Positions 34,961-47,616 of a DNA stretch of 64,000 nt are shown piece after piece. How positions within the stretch are numbered: the first letter of the stretch is position 1; each line of letters opens with the position of its first letter. This DNA is from Isoetes taiwanensis (taxonomy: Eukaryota > Streptophyta > Lycopodiopsida > Isoetales > Isoetaceae). The stretch covers positions 1 to 64,000 of the forward strand of contig JAJEKV010000521.1 of the NCBI GenBank assembly GCA_021234155.1, given 5' to 3'. A model generated the notes under the pieces. That model was given only the letters and a program-made list of their open reading frames with translations, searched no databases and was not told where the DNA came from. Both the position numbers and the translations under genes were made by a program.

Positions 34961-35515
34961 CGGAGATGAAGGCGGGGTAGCCGAGGCCTGGCTATGGCGC
35001 AGAGTAGTCTTCCTTATTCTTGGTACATACGTAAGTCTTAAACCTTGCTTTGCTCCCTTTTCCACACGGTTTCTAGTATATTTTAGTTTACTTTGGCCGC
35101 ATTTAGTGGCCCCCTTTGGATGCCCTTTTCTCTGGGCATCTTGGCTCCCACCATAGCTCCGGCAGCAACATTTCTAGTACAGTTTTTTGTTTCGCTATGG
35201 TCCCCAGCCGCTGCATGTGGTAGTTGTTCCATCTATTAAGCAGTTATTTATCCGGGATGCAATGGGGGGCCTATTTGAGCAGGATCGAGTTGTGGGTTTT
35301 CAGGTTTCTGCTCAGAAGATATGGTCGAATGCATCATTAGCCAGACAGGGTTCTTCATTCCCTGCGTTTTAGGCTTTGCGGATTCAAAAGCCTTTTGCAG
35401 AACCTGGCAGAACTTTTCTATACAGGGGAAAGTATTGGGGTGCACTAGATCAAATACTCTGGCGGCTAGGTTTTTGAAGGAAATCTGTGCTGGGATTGTT
35501 TAAGAGGATTTGGAC

Positions 35516-36749
35516 ATGACTTCTAGTTCTAGGATGCCCACATTGAAGGAGAGGGAGAATAACAAACGGCGAGAGCGGCGAAGGCGAGCTATTGCAGCCA
35601 AGATCTTTTCTGGTCTAAGACAGTTTGGGAATTACAAGTTGCCTAAACATTGCGACAACAATGAGGTTCTGAAAGCACTTTGCTCAGAAGCGGGATGGAC
35701 TGTGGAAGAAGATGGCACTACCTATAGGAAGGTGTTATTTTGTTTTATTGCATTTTTCTTTTCTAATTCATTTACAAAGACTTCTTTGCTTTTCTTAGGA
35801 CATCTTTCTGATATGATGGGTATCTATCTTTTTTATGCAGGGTGTGAAGCCATCAGAGCGGGTAGAGGCTTATGGTTCTAGGCCAGGTAGCCCTACTTCT
35901 TCTTTTGCAGGTGTTTCAGATGGTGCTTCATTGATCCCATGGCTCAAAGGACTTTCTGCTGGACTTAGCAGTGGAGCCAATGGCAGTTCTGGTGCCCCTT
36001 CAATGTGTGCTATGCATGGCAGTTCTTCTAGTGCACCGATAACACCTCCTCTCAGCTCTCCTAGGCCCAATAAAATGTTTGTGAAACCTGAATGGGACAC
36101 AATCAGGGAAGGTCAAGCAGTTCTAGGGACAAACAGTGCATTCCACTTTCCTACAACTTCTTCCCCGAATGTTCTGCAACATGGTGCACAGTTGATATCT
36201 TATGAACATGTGGATGGATGCCGAACTCCATGCTCTGAAGTTGGATGCATAACGCCTACATCTGGCTATATAACACCAACATCTGGCTGCTTAACTCCTA
36301 CCTCTGATGTCGGAGATTCTGAACAGCCTGAGCTTGAGTTTTGGAATCGGTATAATGAAAGCAGTGGCACAAGGTGGATCAATGGCATGCGCGTGTGCAA
36401 TTCTAATGGTTCTTTGGCCCTTGCAGGACCAAAGGGTGAGTCTAATTTTGGTCCATTTCCTGTTCCATGCTCAGAACTTATGCCAGAAACAGTTTCAGGC
36501 ATCTGGTGGCCAGGTCGGACTCAATGTTCGCCATGCTCAAGTGTCTGTGGTGTTGTTAAAAATAGACAAGACCCAATGGCAATGATGAAATCCAGTAGGA
36601 ATTCAGAACAAGTGGATCATGTGCCAATGGATTCTGATTTAGAATTATCAAGCTCAGAGCCTAGGGATTCAGCTCAGATAGCAGATTGCTCTCTGCAACG
36701 CAAAGAAAATTTGGAGTTAACACTAGCTACACCTGCATGTTCGATGTGA
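35516..36749 (+). CDS. BES1/BZR1-homologue transcription factor (two exons)
   Basis: Brassinosteroid-responsive plant transcription factor of the BES1/BZR1 (BEH) family, acting in the nucleus. Exon 1 is 35516-35731, the intron 35732-35840 (GT..AG, 109 bases, phase 0) and exon 2 35841-36749. The ATG at 35516 is preceded by an in-frame TAA at 35501. Exon 1 encodes the atypical bHLH DNA-binding domain: [40 protein letters not shown], then [13 protein letters not shown], where the family intron is normally placed. Exon 2 has the serine-rich GSK3-target region ([26 protein letters not shown]) and ends in an EAR-like repression motif LELTL. About 375 residues in total. No stop or frameshift; it appears intact. 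The usual PTWKERENN is PTLKERENN here. Confidence 0.95.
35732..35840 (+). other. Intron of the BES1/BZR1-like gene
   Basis: Donor AAG/GTGTTA and acceptor TTTTTTATGCAG/GGT keep the reading frame and join TTYRK to GVKPSERV, as in the family. Confidence 0.9.
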
Positions 36750-37143
36750 ATGGAGGTGCTGTTGGTGCACTCCATGCTACTGACATTGTACGCATGGCAG
36801 CTCCTAGTAGTTAGTCATTGATCATTTTGTGTTATTGATGATATTTTTCTTGCAAAGGCAGGATTAGTGGTACTTTATCAACGTATAGTTTTAAGCATGT
36901 TTGTAGCCTTTCCTGATTTTCCCTTGACATTTGTATCCTCGCCCTGATTTTCTCTGACATTTACCCACTGATTCCATCGTCGAAACACTGATGGCTCTTG
37001 ACTATTAGAGAAGGTAAACCTGGATGCCATGATTCCCATTGGAGATGTATATAACCTTCTATTTTGGTTGCCTTGAAGGTTTTTCCATGTAATTAATTGA
37101 TGCTCTTAAGGTTGAAACGATGATACCTTTCAGATCTTCTAAT

Positions 37144-37378
37144 CTGATATATATTTCTGGTAGAGATTAATATGCCATGGAACCAAATTTTTCACTGTGA
37201 CTTTGATGATCATGTATTTACCAGTTGGATTTTCCAGGAAATGGTTTTTTATTTCCTAATTTTAAAGTTCTGATATATATTTCTGGTAGAGATTAATATG
37301 CCATGGAACCAAATTGATCATGTATTTACCAGTTGGATTTTCCAGGAAATGGTTTTTTATTTCCTAATTTTAAAGTTT
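37144..37378. repeat. Tandem duplication downstream of the BES1-like gene
   Basis: A segment beginning CTGATATATATTTCTGGTAG occurs at about 37144-37268 and again at 37269-37378. The copies are almost identical except for a deletion of about 15-20 bases in the second, so the event is recent. Confidence 0.9.
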
Positions 37379-37918
37379 TCTAATTTCGGTGTTTCAGTTT
37401 TTCCTTTTTCTTTCTGTACGCAACATATCTAGGAGGCTGCAATGCGCCCTTGGCTGTTCATGATTGCTGTAATAATTGGTCTCATAGACCCAAATGGTCT
37501 CTTGTAGCCTAATCTTCTTTCTTTCTTTTGTTTAAGTGTGATATGCTATGTTTAGCATGGCAATTTTTTGTCCAATGCATAGGCATAGTATTAGCTTCCC
37601 AACTTAGAGCAGAGAGTGGGTTCACTTGGTTTTCAGATTAGGTGCATAGTCCGCACATTTAGGACCGCTTAAAAAAGTAGTTAGTAGTTACTTCAATGTT
37701 ATGTCTCAATAATATGTTACATTGAAGCATTCTACTTGAGGACCCATGCTTTTATTGGCAATGATTAACAGTAAAAAATTATGGCAAAAATTATTGGCAA
37801 TGTAAGACAAATTGCTATTCTTGAATCTATGAGTAAGTCATTTTTATTGGGAAAACTCAGTGTTTGCAATTCTCACATTGGGGCCACACTATGTCGTCTT
37901 TTGGCTTGGCCACACTGA

Positions 37919-38047
37919 TTAAGTGAAGAGTGGTCCTTCTATACTACTACAGCTCTATGTTGGAAAATTGAAGAGAAGCTTTAAGTGAAGCGTGGTCGTT
38001 CTATACTACTACACTACTTCTATGTTGGAAAATTGAAGAGAAGCTTT
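37919..38047. repeat. Small tandem duplication
   Basis: Two copies of about 63 bases starting TTAAGTGAAG and ending GAAGAGAAGCTTT, with a short ACTAC insertion in the second. Confidence 0.85.
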
Positions 38048-39730
38048 TACATTCGGGCAGAAGTGAAAAGCAAAAACGATTTAGAATGGCACAAATGGTT
38101 TAAAGTTGGTTATTGTGGAATAAGAATGCCATTGTTGATGTCTACATTTGTCTCATCCTTCTTGTGGGCACAATCAAATTAACATTTCATAATAGGCTAT
38201 AACTATCCAAAGAATTCTAATAAGACATATAGGTTTTGTGCACTTAGAAAAGTGTTGCCAATGTGGCATGCCGTTTAAATTCATTCCTTCCTTCAAATGT
38301 ATAATACACAATAAATGTTTCTTGTAGAAACAACCTAGTAAAAGCTATACACTACAATTTGACACACTTCCATGCAAGTATCATCGTTGCTTTGTTGTAA
38401 AGAGAGTGCATTTGACATCTCTTGGTGTCAGTTCTCTTGTTTTGTATAAGTGAAATTTGTCTTTTTTTGTGGAAGGATGTACGACCTCTCTTACTTTCTC
38501 CACTTACAATTTTACCAAATGGTGTTCGTATTTACTAGGCTATGTTTTGGCTACGGAAGAAATAAACCATTAGAGTACCTTGTCCGCATGAATTCTCCAA
38601 CTTTACTAAGTATACATCTATCTAACATATATAAAGCATATATATTTCACCTTTAAGAAAAAGCCTGTTATCCATCCTCAATTGCAGAAACAAGCAACAC
38701 CTGTCCACTCGCTGCATTTTCATTCAAGCAGCACTTGTCAACTGCAAAATTTATTATGCATGCACCGCCTTATGTGAAGCCTAGCGCCTCCAAGCCTCGG
38801 TGTCACGAGAGACATCAGTTGTTTGCAGGATCCAAAAAAAAATTGCAGGGCTTGGATGATCCAAGAAGGGACAAGATATTTCTGCCTGAAGTTAGGTCAT
38901 CAAAATGAAAGCGTGGTTTAAAGCAATCATGTCATGCCTTAGCAGAAAGATTTGTTCTGCATGATTGAGGAACTCGGCATGAGATAAGGGGGATACCCAT
39001 CAATGGACCCGTGCCCCAAATGGTCCAACCCAGAAGAATTGAATCAGACAATTGAGATCTCTTCTCCCAAAATTTCTGATTTTTTCTAGAAAGTGAAATT
39101 GTTTTTTGTAGGATGGGCAAAATTTAAAGGGACATGGGGCTTTTTGATGGCATATAAGGTTCAAAATGAGTACCCATATGTACGAGTTTGGGCAGGTTTT
39201 ATCGATGAACTATTTTAGGGCATAGGGACTACTAGGGGTAGAAAGGAGGCCCACTGTCATTGTTCATTGCTTCTCTGTTTAGGGCACCAGAGTAGGCGTT
39301 TAATGGGTCCCTTGAGAGGGCACAATTAGGGACATCCAATGAGCCATTTGCCTCCAAAATCCGAGCCATGGAGGGGCTTCGACGATCCATGTGTTTTATA
39401 TATCGTCTACCAGTGGGCACCCTCCCTTATACAGTATTCTCTGTTGATATTCTTTTGTTTTCCTTCAATAAACTTTCATTGCAATTTATTATTTAAGAAT
39501 AGGCTTATTAATGATACGATCACTAAAATAGGAACATGAAGTGGCCAATGTTATTTGCAAATGTAGCCGATGCCAAAGTTGGAGTTTCTAGATCTAATAT
39601 GTAGCAAAATAACAGGGGGTTCCAGGGGGATTTGATATAGATATAATTCTTGAAACCATAGACCATATCCCTAAAACAATTCAATGGGTTATTATAAAAA
39701 AAAAACATAGATTTAAGATAAAAAATAGTC

Positions 39731-39810
39731 ACATTAGCTCACTAGTTAGATTGGTTAAAGTAGTCTTATTAGGACATTGAGTTATTTTAGTAGAGGTTCG
39801 AATCCCCGTA
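39731..39810 (+). mobile_element. tRNA-like sequence, candidate SINE head
   Basis: An A-box-like TAGCTCACTAGTTAG is followed about 60 bases later by a perfect B box GGTTCGAATCC (39795-39805). The spacing is longer than in most tRNAs and no acceptor stem can be drawn, so a SINE head is more likely than a tRNA gene. Body and tail are not defined. Confidence 0.35.
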
Positions 39811-41674
39811 TTTCATATTCTAAAAGCTTAAATGAAACCGTATAGAGGCACGATATACCATCAAAACCTTAGGCAAACTCGTATTCGACATCTTAAAATC
39901 ATAGGCGTCCCCAATCATAATTGAGCATAATCGAAACGAGAGGTGTCCAGAGGCTCCAACATACGATGCGGGCCGTAGGATTGTGTGATCAAACGGCGTG
40001 GTAGTCGGGGTGCACCTCGTTTAGAATAATGCCGTTGCTAGTGGATGGGCTAAAAATATGAATGTGGCAGATTTAATCGAAGCACACAATGAGATAAATC
40101 ACAAGCTTTTTGCTTAAATATTCACAGAAATATTTTTTTGTAGAAGTTAAATATTTTAAGAATAGAATAGAATAGTTTTTAAGAGGTCAATGGAATGCTT
40201 ATGTTATTATGTATTATGGAATTACAAAAATGACGTTTGTGTGATTTGTTGGCTTAGATCAGGAGGTAGAAGACTTTTTTGATGCATAGTATAAATTGGA
40301 TTGTATGCATGTTCTAGAAAGTGTTGATATTTTACGCAAAAAGATTATCTATGTAGGGAAGAATCTGGCATCTTTGTGTGCAACGGTATATTTTTCGTGT
40401 TTGATATATTTATTTTGCATGATTCAAATAGGAAAACAACCCTCTTCAATGCATGCAGATATATTGTGCACCCACTGGAATAAAATCCAGAGCTATTCTA
40501 TACCGATGCATTTAATTACTTATGTACAGTCAACTACAAAATGGGAGGCAAATGAGCAGGAAGCTGAGGTATCGAGTATCATTGTATTGTGTACTGATCT
40601 GAACATTTGCTGTTGTTAAATGCTATCATGTATTTTCTTATTTTTGTGGCACCATGTATGCTCAACTTGTTTTCAAAATCATTCATGGATAGCTACTTTT
40701 TTGGGTTGTTTTAAACTCAGAAATTGTAAGCTTCTGTCTTTTTCACTGCTTAATGCCACAACCTGTATGATAGGGTTTTTTGAAGCTTGAAGAAGTCTTC
40801 AAGACACTTGGAATTGCCGTTGATGATCTAAAAGAGGTTGATAAGGTGAGGTTTTTAAATGTTGAACTAAGAAGGCATATATGGAAATGAAAGAAAGATA
40901 CAACACGAATAGAAGCCCTCCGAATGATTGTATTATTAAGGAGTTTGCAGCAAAGAGAAATGTGAATAGGTTCATTTTATAAGAAAACAATGAGTTTTTT
41001 TATTTTCATGGCTCGTTTTGAAGGGAGCTGTTTTAATTTCAGGTCTTAAGAGCAATGCCAGTTGTACACCTACATGTTCCTACACTTTGCCTTATAGGGG
41101 CTCCAAATGTAGGGAAATCATCACTTGTGCATGTGCTTTCATCTGAAAAACCCGAGGTATAACATAGATTTAAAATTCATCTCATGGAAACCTTTGGGTA
41201 TGACTTTATTGTGGATAGTTGAAACTTAGGTTTGTAACTATCCTTTTACAACTTAAGGAGTATCAAAGGGGCATATCAGCATAGGAAGTCAGGTATATCA
41301 GATATGTTAACACTTTTTTAATTCTTAAATAAGGTTTCGTATTTAGCTTTCAGGGTGGTAATACGAGTTTTTTTGGTATTTTCATTAGCTTACAGACACC
41401 CTAGGTCTGTTAAGGAGGCCAGAAGGCCCCTGTGGGTCAATACATACCCTGAAGCAATTATTTAAAGGCTATGGTCTTTGATGGTTTTATCTACGAGCAT
41501 TGTGACTATCACAGTTTGCCATGACGTAAGCTCTAGGTTGTTCTTGCAGATGAGCGGAATACTTTGGAGAAACTTACATTGGCTGCACTTATGCATTTGC
41601 CAACAGCCATACTTTATGTCCATGATCTTACTGGAGACTGTGGTGTTTCAGTAAATGACCAAGTAACATAGCAG

Positions 41675-43497
41675 GTATGACATATTCAATAAAACTTAGA
41701 CTTATTCAGATTTAATAGATAGCACTTCAAGAATGTCATTATAAGAATATATGTATTGTTATATTATAATATTTATAAGTTTTAATTATATAAGTTTATC
41801 TTTAAATTAAAAGTATAATGGTTATCAAAGAATAAAATTGCTTTCCAAACTAATTTCCACTTGAATCTACTTAGAAACAGACATTTCAAGAATATAAAAT
41901 TTTCAATTTTTAGTAATTTAAGAAATTTAAAATTTAGCATTCATGATAATTTCTAAATGAAATCTGATGGCTTGATAAGCGATTCACTTAAAACTTTCTC
42001 CTCAAAACTGCCTCTGCAAATTTTGAAAACACTAAAAAGATGAAAGAGATCCAAATGCATGTTGAAGAGCTTATAAAAAACTTCCAGTAGCTTACACCCG
42101 GATGGGGATGGCAAGAATGGGCTCGTGAAGAGATTTTGCTAAAGTTGTATACTGAGGCTTATAAGCTCAGCACTTCTTGGTAAAATCCACAACTTTCTTT
42201 TGGTTTAAATTATTCTTCTTAAGTTGCTTTGTCTGAATTACTACCGTTTTTATATGCAGCCAATGTTGTTCAATGGTGTATAGGATAATTTGTGCTCAGA
42301 AAATAGGCAATGAACTTGATAACCTTGTTACTACAGTCAAATATTTGGATTTGGCAGTCTAAGCAAGGTTGACAGCAAATAAGCTTACAACCATAATGGA
42401 CAGACAAGGAAAACTTTGCACCACTATGCCCTCCTCTAAAGATGAGATTCTCATCGGCAAGGATGAGATCTTGGAGTTTTTAAATATAGGCAAACCTGGC
42501 ATACGCGTTCTTTGCATAGTTTGGATTTGGTGGAGTAGGTAAAACTACTTTGTTGGGCGCTCTTAGAAATTGCATTGTTAAAGAAGTTAGATAGGGAAAG
42601 AACCTAATAACCTACTCCAACTTCAAACAAACATATGACATATTCAATAAAACTTAGACTTATTCAGATTTAATAGATAGCACTTCAAGAATGTCATTAT
42701 AAGAATATATGTATTGTTATAATATTTATAAGTTTTAATTATATAAGTTTATCTTTAAATTAAAAGTATAATGGTTATCAAAGAATAAAATTGCTTTCCA
42801 AACTAATTTCCACTTGAATCTACTTAGAAACAGACATTTCAAGAATATAAAATTTTCAATTTTTAGTAATTTAAGAAATTTAAAATTTAGCATTCATGAT
42901 AATTTCTAAATGAAATCTGATGGCTTGATAAGCGATTCACTTAAAACTTTCTCCTCAAAACTGCCTCTGCAAATTTTGAAAACGCTAAAAAGATGAAAGA
43001 GATCCAAATGCATGTTGAAGAGCTTATAAAAAAACTTCCAGCAGCTTACACCAGATGGGGGAGAATGGCAAGAATGGGCCCGTGAAGAGATTTTACTAAA
43101 GCTGTATACTGAGGCTTATAAGCTTAGCACTTCTTGGTAAAATCTACAGCTTTCTTTTGGTTTTAATTATTCTTCTTAAGTTGGTTTGTCTAAAATAACC
43201 AACTCCAACTCCAAACAAACATATGACATATTCAATAAAACTTAGACTTATTCAGATTTAATAGATAGCACTTCAAGATTGTCATTATAAGAATATATGT
43301 ATTGTTATAATATTTATAAGTTCTAATTATATAAGTTTATCTTTAAATTTAAAGTATAATGCTTTCCAAACTTATTTAGAATTAGACATTTCAAGAATAT
43401 AAAATTTTCAAGTTTTAGTAATTTAAAAATTAAAATTTTGCATTCAAAATAATTTCTAAATGAAATCTGCTGACTTGATAAGCGATTTGCTTAAAAT
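41675..43497 (+). repeat. Three direct copies of a 280-560-bp repeat
   Basis: A block starting TATGACATATTCAATAAAAC occurs at about 41675, 42634 and 43220. Copies 1 and 2 extend for about 550 bases and include an NLR-like coding piece; copy 3 stops after about 280 bases. Copies 2 and 3 also share ACTCCAACT.CAAACAAACA upstream. The first copy begins immediately behind a GTPase exon end. Confidence 0.88.
42000..42640 (+). pseudogene. NLR resistance-gene fragment (NB-ARC P-loop)
   Basis: The plus strand encodes MKEIQMHVEELIK-like N-terminal sequence (42040-42090, repeated at 42995-43030). It then gives ILIGKDEILEFLNIGKPGIR and, after a one-base shift, FGFGGVGKTTLLGALRNCIV (about 42528-42590), the kinase-1 motif of plant NB-ARC proteins. 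Stops are frequent. NLRs are intracellular immune receptors; this is only a fragment of the nucleotide-binding region, lying in the big GTPase intron. Confidence 0.7.
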
Positions 43498-43794
43498 TAT
43501 TATGAGAGTTTTACAATCTTCAAGCTTTTACACTTTTAAAAATACTTTAAAAAAGTTTTAGATTGAGTTTATTGTTGATTAATTTTTATTATATTTTATT
43601 TCATCAATAATAAATTATTCAATAGTTATTATTAAAATATAAACGTAATGAATTTCAATCTAAAATTATCTGCTTTAAATATTTTTAGAAATTAACATTT
43701 TATTCATACAGTCTTTATCTTAGATTAGAATTTAGTTTTAAATAGAATAAAGTGAATATTAGGTTAGAAATCAATTTTATACTTAAGCAACTGT
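43498..43794. other. AT-rich intron sequence
   Basis: Very AT-rich spacer between the third repeat copy and the TIR element; no gene seen. Confidence 0.6.
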
Positions 43795-43825
43795 CATTAG
43801 AGTTTTTTTGAGGTCAAATAAGGGC
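43795..43825 (+). repeat. Left terminal inverted repeat
   Basis: 31 bases identical to the reverse complement of 56081-56111. Homology stops abruptly afterwards, although a GCCACGT block occurs in both subterminal regions. Confidence 0.93.
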
Positions 43826-44200
43826 CCTTACTCGATGCCACGTCAAAAAGCTCGCGGCCAATGGGGAGCCGAGCTTGTACAGAACTTTTTTACCGAGCCT
43901 TGCTTTCGCCTTTCCAGGTGTCAACTGCACGTAGCTTCGGTAATATCCGTGCCCTCTAGGTGGTGTGGGATTACACTGCGTGGCAATTATAACCGTTAGC
44001 TCAGCCCTCAATTCCCGCGCGGGTGTTTTCCACAACGGCGTTTGCTTGCAAGATCGATTGTTCGCGACAAGGGAGCTTCGGTTCACTTCGAACTGCCGAC
44101 TGCGCTAAAGGGAGTTTGACCATTTAAAAACTACGATCAAGGTAAAAATCGTAGCCTTTCCTAGTATTTCGATTCCGGCTCCACATTCTCCGATTTGAAT
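43826..44200. other. Left subterminal region of the TIR element
   Basis: Relatively GC-rich, with no convincing ORF. Probably contains transposase-binding and promoter sequence for the plus-strand genes. Contains CGATCAAGGTAAAAATCG, a short inverted repeat near 44131-44152. Confidence 0.4.
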
Positions 44201-45432
44201 TCGTGGACTAGATGGCTATAAAGCTCTATCACCGATCGGAAATGAGTTTGAAAGCTTCGTGGTGTCGCCAGGGAGCTTTCTTACACTCCAACCTCGCAAT
44301 GCGGAGTGAATGGCGAGTCAAAAGATCGCGGGGAGAAATGATGTTTCACGCATATTGGAAGGCTTTGGTGGTCGGATTCGGGAGAGCAAAGAGATATTTA
44401 TACAAGTAAGGCATGTATACACTCCAAATGAGATATGGCAAAAGAAAAAATAAGTTTAATTAACTTTCCCACGGTTAGAAGCAAATTGTGAGTATGTAAT
44501 TCTATGCAATCCATATTCAAATTAGATCGTTACTTATCCGGTTCATTCCTATTCTCTCAAAGGTTTGTGTATATCCGATGTGGAGAACACCGCCTCTTCA
44601 CACACGATGGCGATTGTATTCCATTGCTTTCACCAAGATATGGGCTCCTTGTTGTTGAAGGTAGCACACCCGGTGCAGCTCGAGAGAAAGGGGTATATGG
44701 TTACGGAGGTATGAATACTCTCCACGAAGATCCAAGCTAAGCGAGCTTCCATTGCTTGACTGTCCGATTTATCTCGTAGGCCTACGGATGCCACTTCTAT
44801 CTTATTAGCACGGAGTAAGTTGTCGCAGGAGAAATGTTCACGGCATTGAAGGAGAAGGGAGGAGTCTCCGGGCATGTGAAGACTAATTTAGGAATTGATC
44901 CATTCATTGCCATATTCAAGAGCCGAAACAATGTAAAGAAGACCTTTGAAGATGTTTACAGTTCAACAAACAAATTGGGTAGTTTTTAGATAAGGTATTT
45001 CTTGAAGGTTGGAGTGCTCGACTGCACGATGGAGCTGAATGTACTGAATGCAGGATAAGTCGAGACACGGTTCGGTTCAGATATTGCATTCGGAAGCAAA
45101 CTCTGTATGTGACTTTTAAGTATAGGAGATGGCGAAATGTCCGTGAAGGAAGAAAGTACGTCTGGATTCCTGTCGAACAAGATGACAATGATGGCACTCA
45201 TTTGGTTGTCATAGACTTGAACATTCATAAGGATAATCGGCTGTTCAAAAGTCTAAGAGCAGAGAGCGAGTGGTCTCTATTCGATGTTCGGCGGCAATTA
45301 GAGTTTGAGACAGACTTAAATTTCTTCCATTTCATGATAGATAGCCAGAAGGTGGGAAAGCGCAGAGAAGAATGCTATAAAGTGGGGTCATGCATGCCAC
45401 CCAAAGTCATATCTGTATATGAATCTATCTAA
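44201..45432 (+). pseudogene. TIR-element gene A, unknown protein
   Basis: The well-supported part runs from an ATG at 44834 (MFTALKEKGGVSGHVKTNLG) to the stop at 45432. One base is missing in a T run at 44983-44987, after which the frame continues VFLEGWSARLHDGAECTECR and ends KVGSCMPPKVISVYESI. The product would be about 200 residues, acidic-basic mixed, with a conserved-looking core (YVWIPVEQDDND, SEWSLFDVRRQLEFETDLNF). Upstream coding-like pieces at 44206-44403 and 44504-44708 may be earlier exons, joined by a GTATGA..CTCGTAG intron at about 44709-44780. I do not recognise the family. Palindrome array 1 starts 128 bases after the stop. Confidence 0.55.
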
Positions 45433-45559
45433 TATAAATATAAGTGATTGTTAATTGGAAATCTATTTTATATTAATTGCAAACATTTGCTTTCATTGGA
45501 ATATAAGACTTCAAGTAGTCATGTTGCGAAATTATATACAACATAAATTGTGGAAGTGT

Positions 45560-45838
45560 TTTCACACCGTACTTACGGTGCGAAATTGTGGATCTCATAA
45601 AATATTGAAGGGCCATTTTCGCACCGTAGCCACGGTGCGAAAATGTGCATAGCATAGAAAATGAAAGGGGCAGTAACATACAATAAGATATTGAAGGGTC
45701 GTTTTCGCACCGTAGCCACAGTGCGAAAATGTGCATAGTATAAGAAATGGAATCGGTATTTTCGCACCGTAGCCACGGAGCGAATTTGTGCCAAACATAA
45801 ATCACGAAGTGTTATTTTCGCATCGTTGCCACGTTTTT
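45560..45838. repeat. Palindrome array 1 (five units)
   Basis: Units at 45560-45585, 45617-45642, 45703-45728, 45760-45785 and a partial one at 45816-45833. Each has a left arm TTTCGCACCGT, a 4-nt loop (AGCC or similar) and a right arm ACGGTGCGAAA. Spacing is 57, 86, 57 and 56 bases, and the spacers are related (ATATTGAAGGGCC, ATGTGCATAG). It lies between genes A and B. Confidence 0.93.
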
Positions 45839-45915
45839 AGTCTCTCTTGCAAATCAAGCCGCTACAAAGGCGCTCACATTCTAAGTGTCATAAATCGAGG
45901 CGCTGGTCCACGAAA

Positions 45916-47393
45916 ATGGCAAATAGCGGGTCAGATAAGGCATGGGAGATATTTAGCGCATGGTATGACAAAATAGTGGAGAAAGAACGGGATTTTCGTC
46001 AGAAGCATCCAAAAGAGTTCGAGGAGGAGCTAGAGGAACCAGTGGATGCAACCACTGTATATAATAATTTTTGCCTCAGCGTAGACATTATGGCAGAGTG
46101 TAACAGGTTTACTGATGCGTATGGCGGCATCCTTCATAGCTTCATGGATAGAGCGGGTCCTAACGTGAAACCATGTCCTGTGACTGGTTTGCCTTCACTA
46201 AGCATGCAAGCTTTACTTAAGATGTTTCCGACACCTGATCAAGACCGAATTAGAAGGTCCTTGAAGAGACTACCTGCAGAACTGTGCAGGCAAGAGGGCA
46301 AGGAAAGTTTTTTCGGCCTAGATATCATGTTCAGCACATACATGATTTACACTAAGCCAAGCAAAGATGCCAGTTCTTCTTCAAGTGCATAGGTCGCTCA
46401 AACAGAACGCCCCGCCTCACCAGTAGAGGAGTCGATAGATCCTGAGGAAGAGAAGCTCGTACTGGGAAATGAGGAGAACGAGGTTGTGGAAGAGGAGGTC
46501 TCGGAGAAAAAATTGTCCACTTGGGGGTTATCGGAAGCATATCCCATCCATGTAGGTGGGAAACCATACTTGTTGCTGCCGGACATATGTGAAGTGACAG
46601 GGTTGATAGAAGACGCGATATTGGGCCAGATATATGCGTATGTTGTAGGCCTGGGAGGACTTATAGACTTTGAGACTGATGTCCCCAGACAAATGATGGA
46701 GGCTGTGACTTATGATGGATCCTCAATACCTCCAGAGGATGCATTTGAACTTGTAATGCAACGTCGGGGGTTGAAGGGTATGAAGCGGTGAAAGATGTCA
46801 AATTTGAAGCTGCTAGCTCTTCAAAAACTGATCCTGTATTCATAGAACGTGAGCTGTCGAAGTCCTCTTTCAAAATAACAAACCCAGCTGTTGTCGAACG
46901 GGACAAAAGAGAGGTATTTATCTGGTTTCATTTTCTATTTCTTCTTGAATCTGATGTTTCTTTTATGCAGGAGTTATTTATTGATGACTTCTGTGCAAGG
47001 CATCAGAGAGTCACCCTAGGTCGGGACGCCAGTATTGCACATTATATGGGCTACCTTCACAAGGGGGAAATTATTGTGTTTCACAATAAATATAGTCCAT
47101 CTGGAGTACAGGAGGTCCTCAAGCTTAAGCCTCTGTCATTAGCTGGCAACCACGTGCCCCTAGCCTCAAACTATGATCGAAAGTGGTAGGTGTGAGATAG
47201 GGCTATCGCGAATGTATGTCTTCGGGGCTTCAAAATGTACTCTGGCCCTTGCAAATAAAGCGACTCTAGGCTTGGGTGGGCGGACAAGGAAACACAGCGC
47301 TTGTCCCGTGTAATGAAGGACCCCGACATATTGTATCCGTTAGATGCAATTGGGGCTGGAGTAAAAGAAGAGGACTTAGAAGATTTTGATTAA
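45916..47393 (+). pseudogene. TIR-element gene B, unknown protein of about 480 residues
   Basis: Starts MANSGSDKAWEIFSAWYDKI and continues through CPVTGLPSLSMQALLKMFPT and RIRRSLKRLPAELCRQEGKE. An in-frame TAG at 46390 is followed in the same frame by a glutamate-rich linker and STWGLSEAYPIHVGGKPYLL. A one-base shift near 46780 leads to VKDVKFEAASSS, FIDDFCARHQRVTLGRDASI and a C-terminus VMKDPDILYPLDAIGAGVKE, with three more stops (47187, 47193, 47256). 46914-46970 has splice-like ends but is in frame and only 57 bases. The N-terminal half is acidic. No family recognised. Array 2 begins 224 bases downstream. Confidence 0.65.
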
Positions 47394-47616
47394 TTACTCA
47401 CGGGCCACGATGCCAATAAAAGGAAATGTACTTAAAAACTTTTGTATTAATATAATGTCTTTTCTATAAATTGTCTTTTTCTATAATGTATCAATTGTTC
47501 ATTAATTGTTAGAATTCAATGTGAGCAATAAATCCTTGTTAGATGTATATGTTAGGTATTCTTTAATGGTGGCTACAATGCAAAAACGGGATGTCGGCAG
47601 TTTTTGGACTGCACGA

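Larger units (their letters stand above)
36750..40250. other. 3' flank and intergenic region
   Basis: No convincing gene. It contains the 3' flank of the BES1-like gene with a local tandem duplication (37144-37378), a second small tandem duplication (37919-38047) and a tRNA-like block (39731-39810). The remainder is AT-rich with short frames only. Confidence 0.5.

Noticed and set aside
35835-35881. Alternative open frames running through the BES1-like intron
   Set aside because: The spliced form joins the conserved TTYRK and G(V/C)KP blocks in frame with canonical splice sites; the read-through is a shadow.
39731-39810. Functional tRNA gene
   Set aside because: The B box is perfect, but box spacing is too long and no cloverleaf or acceptor stem can be formed.
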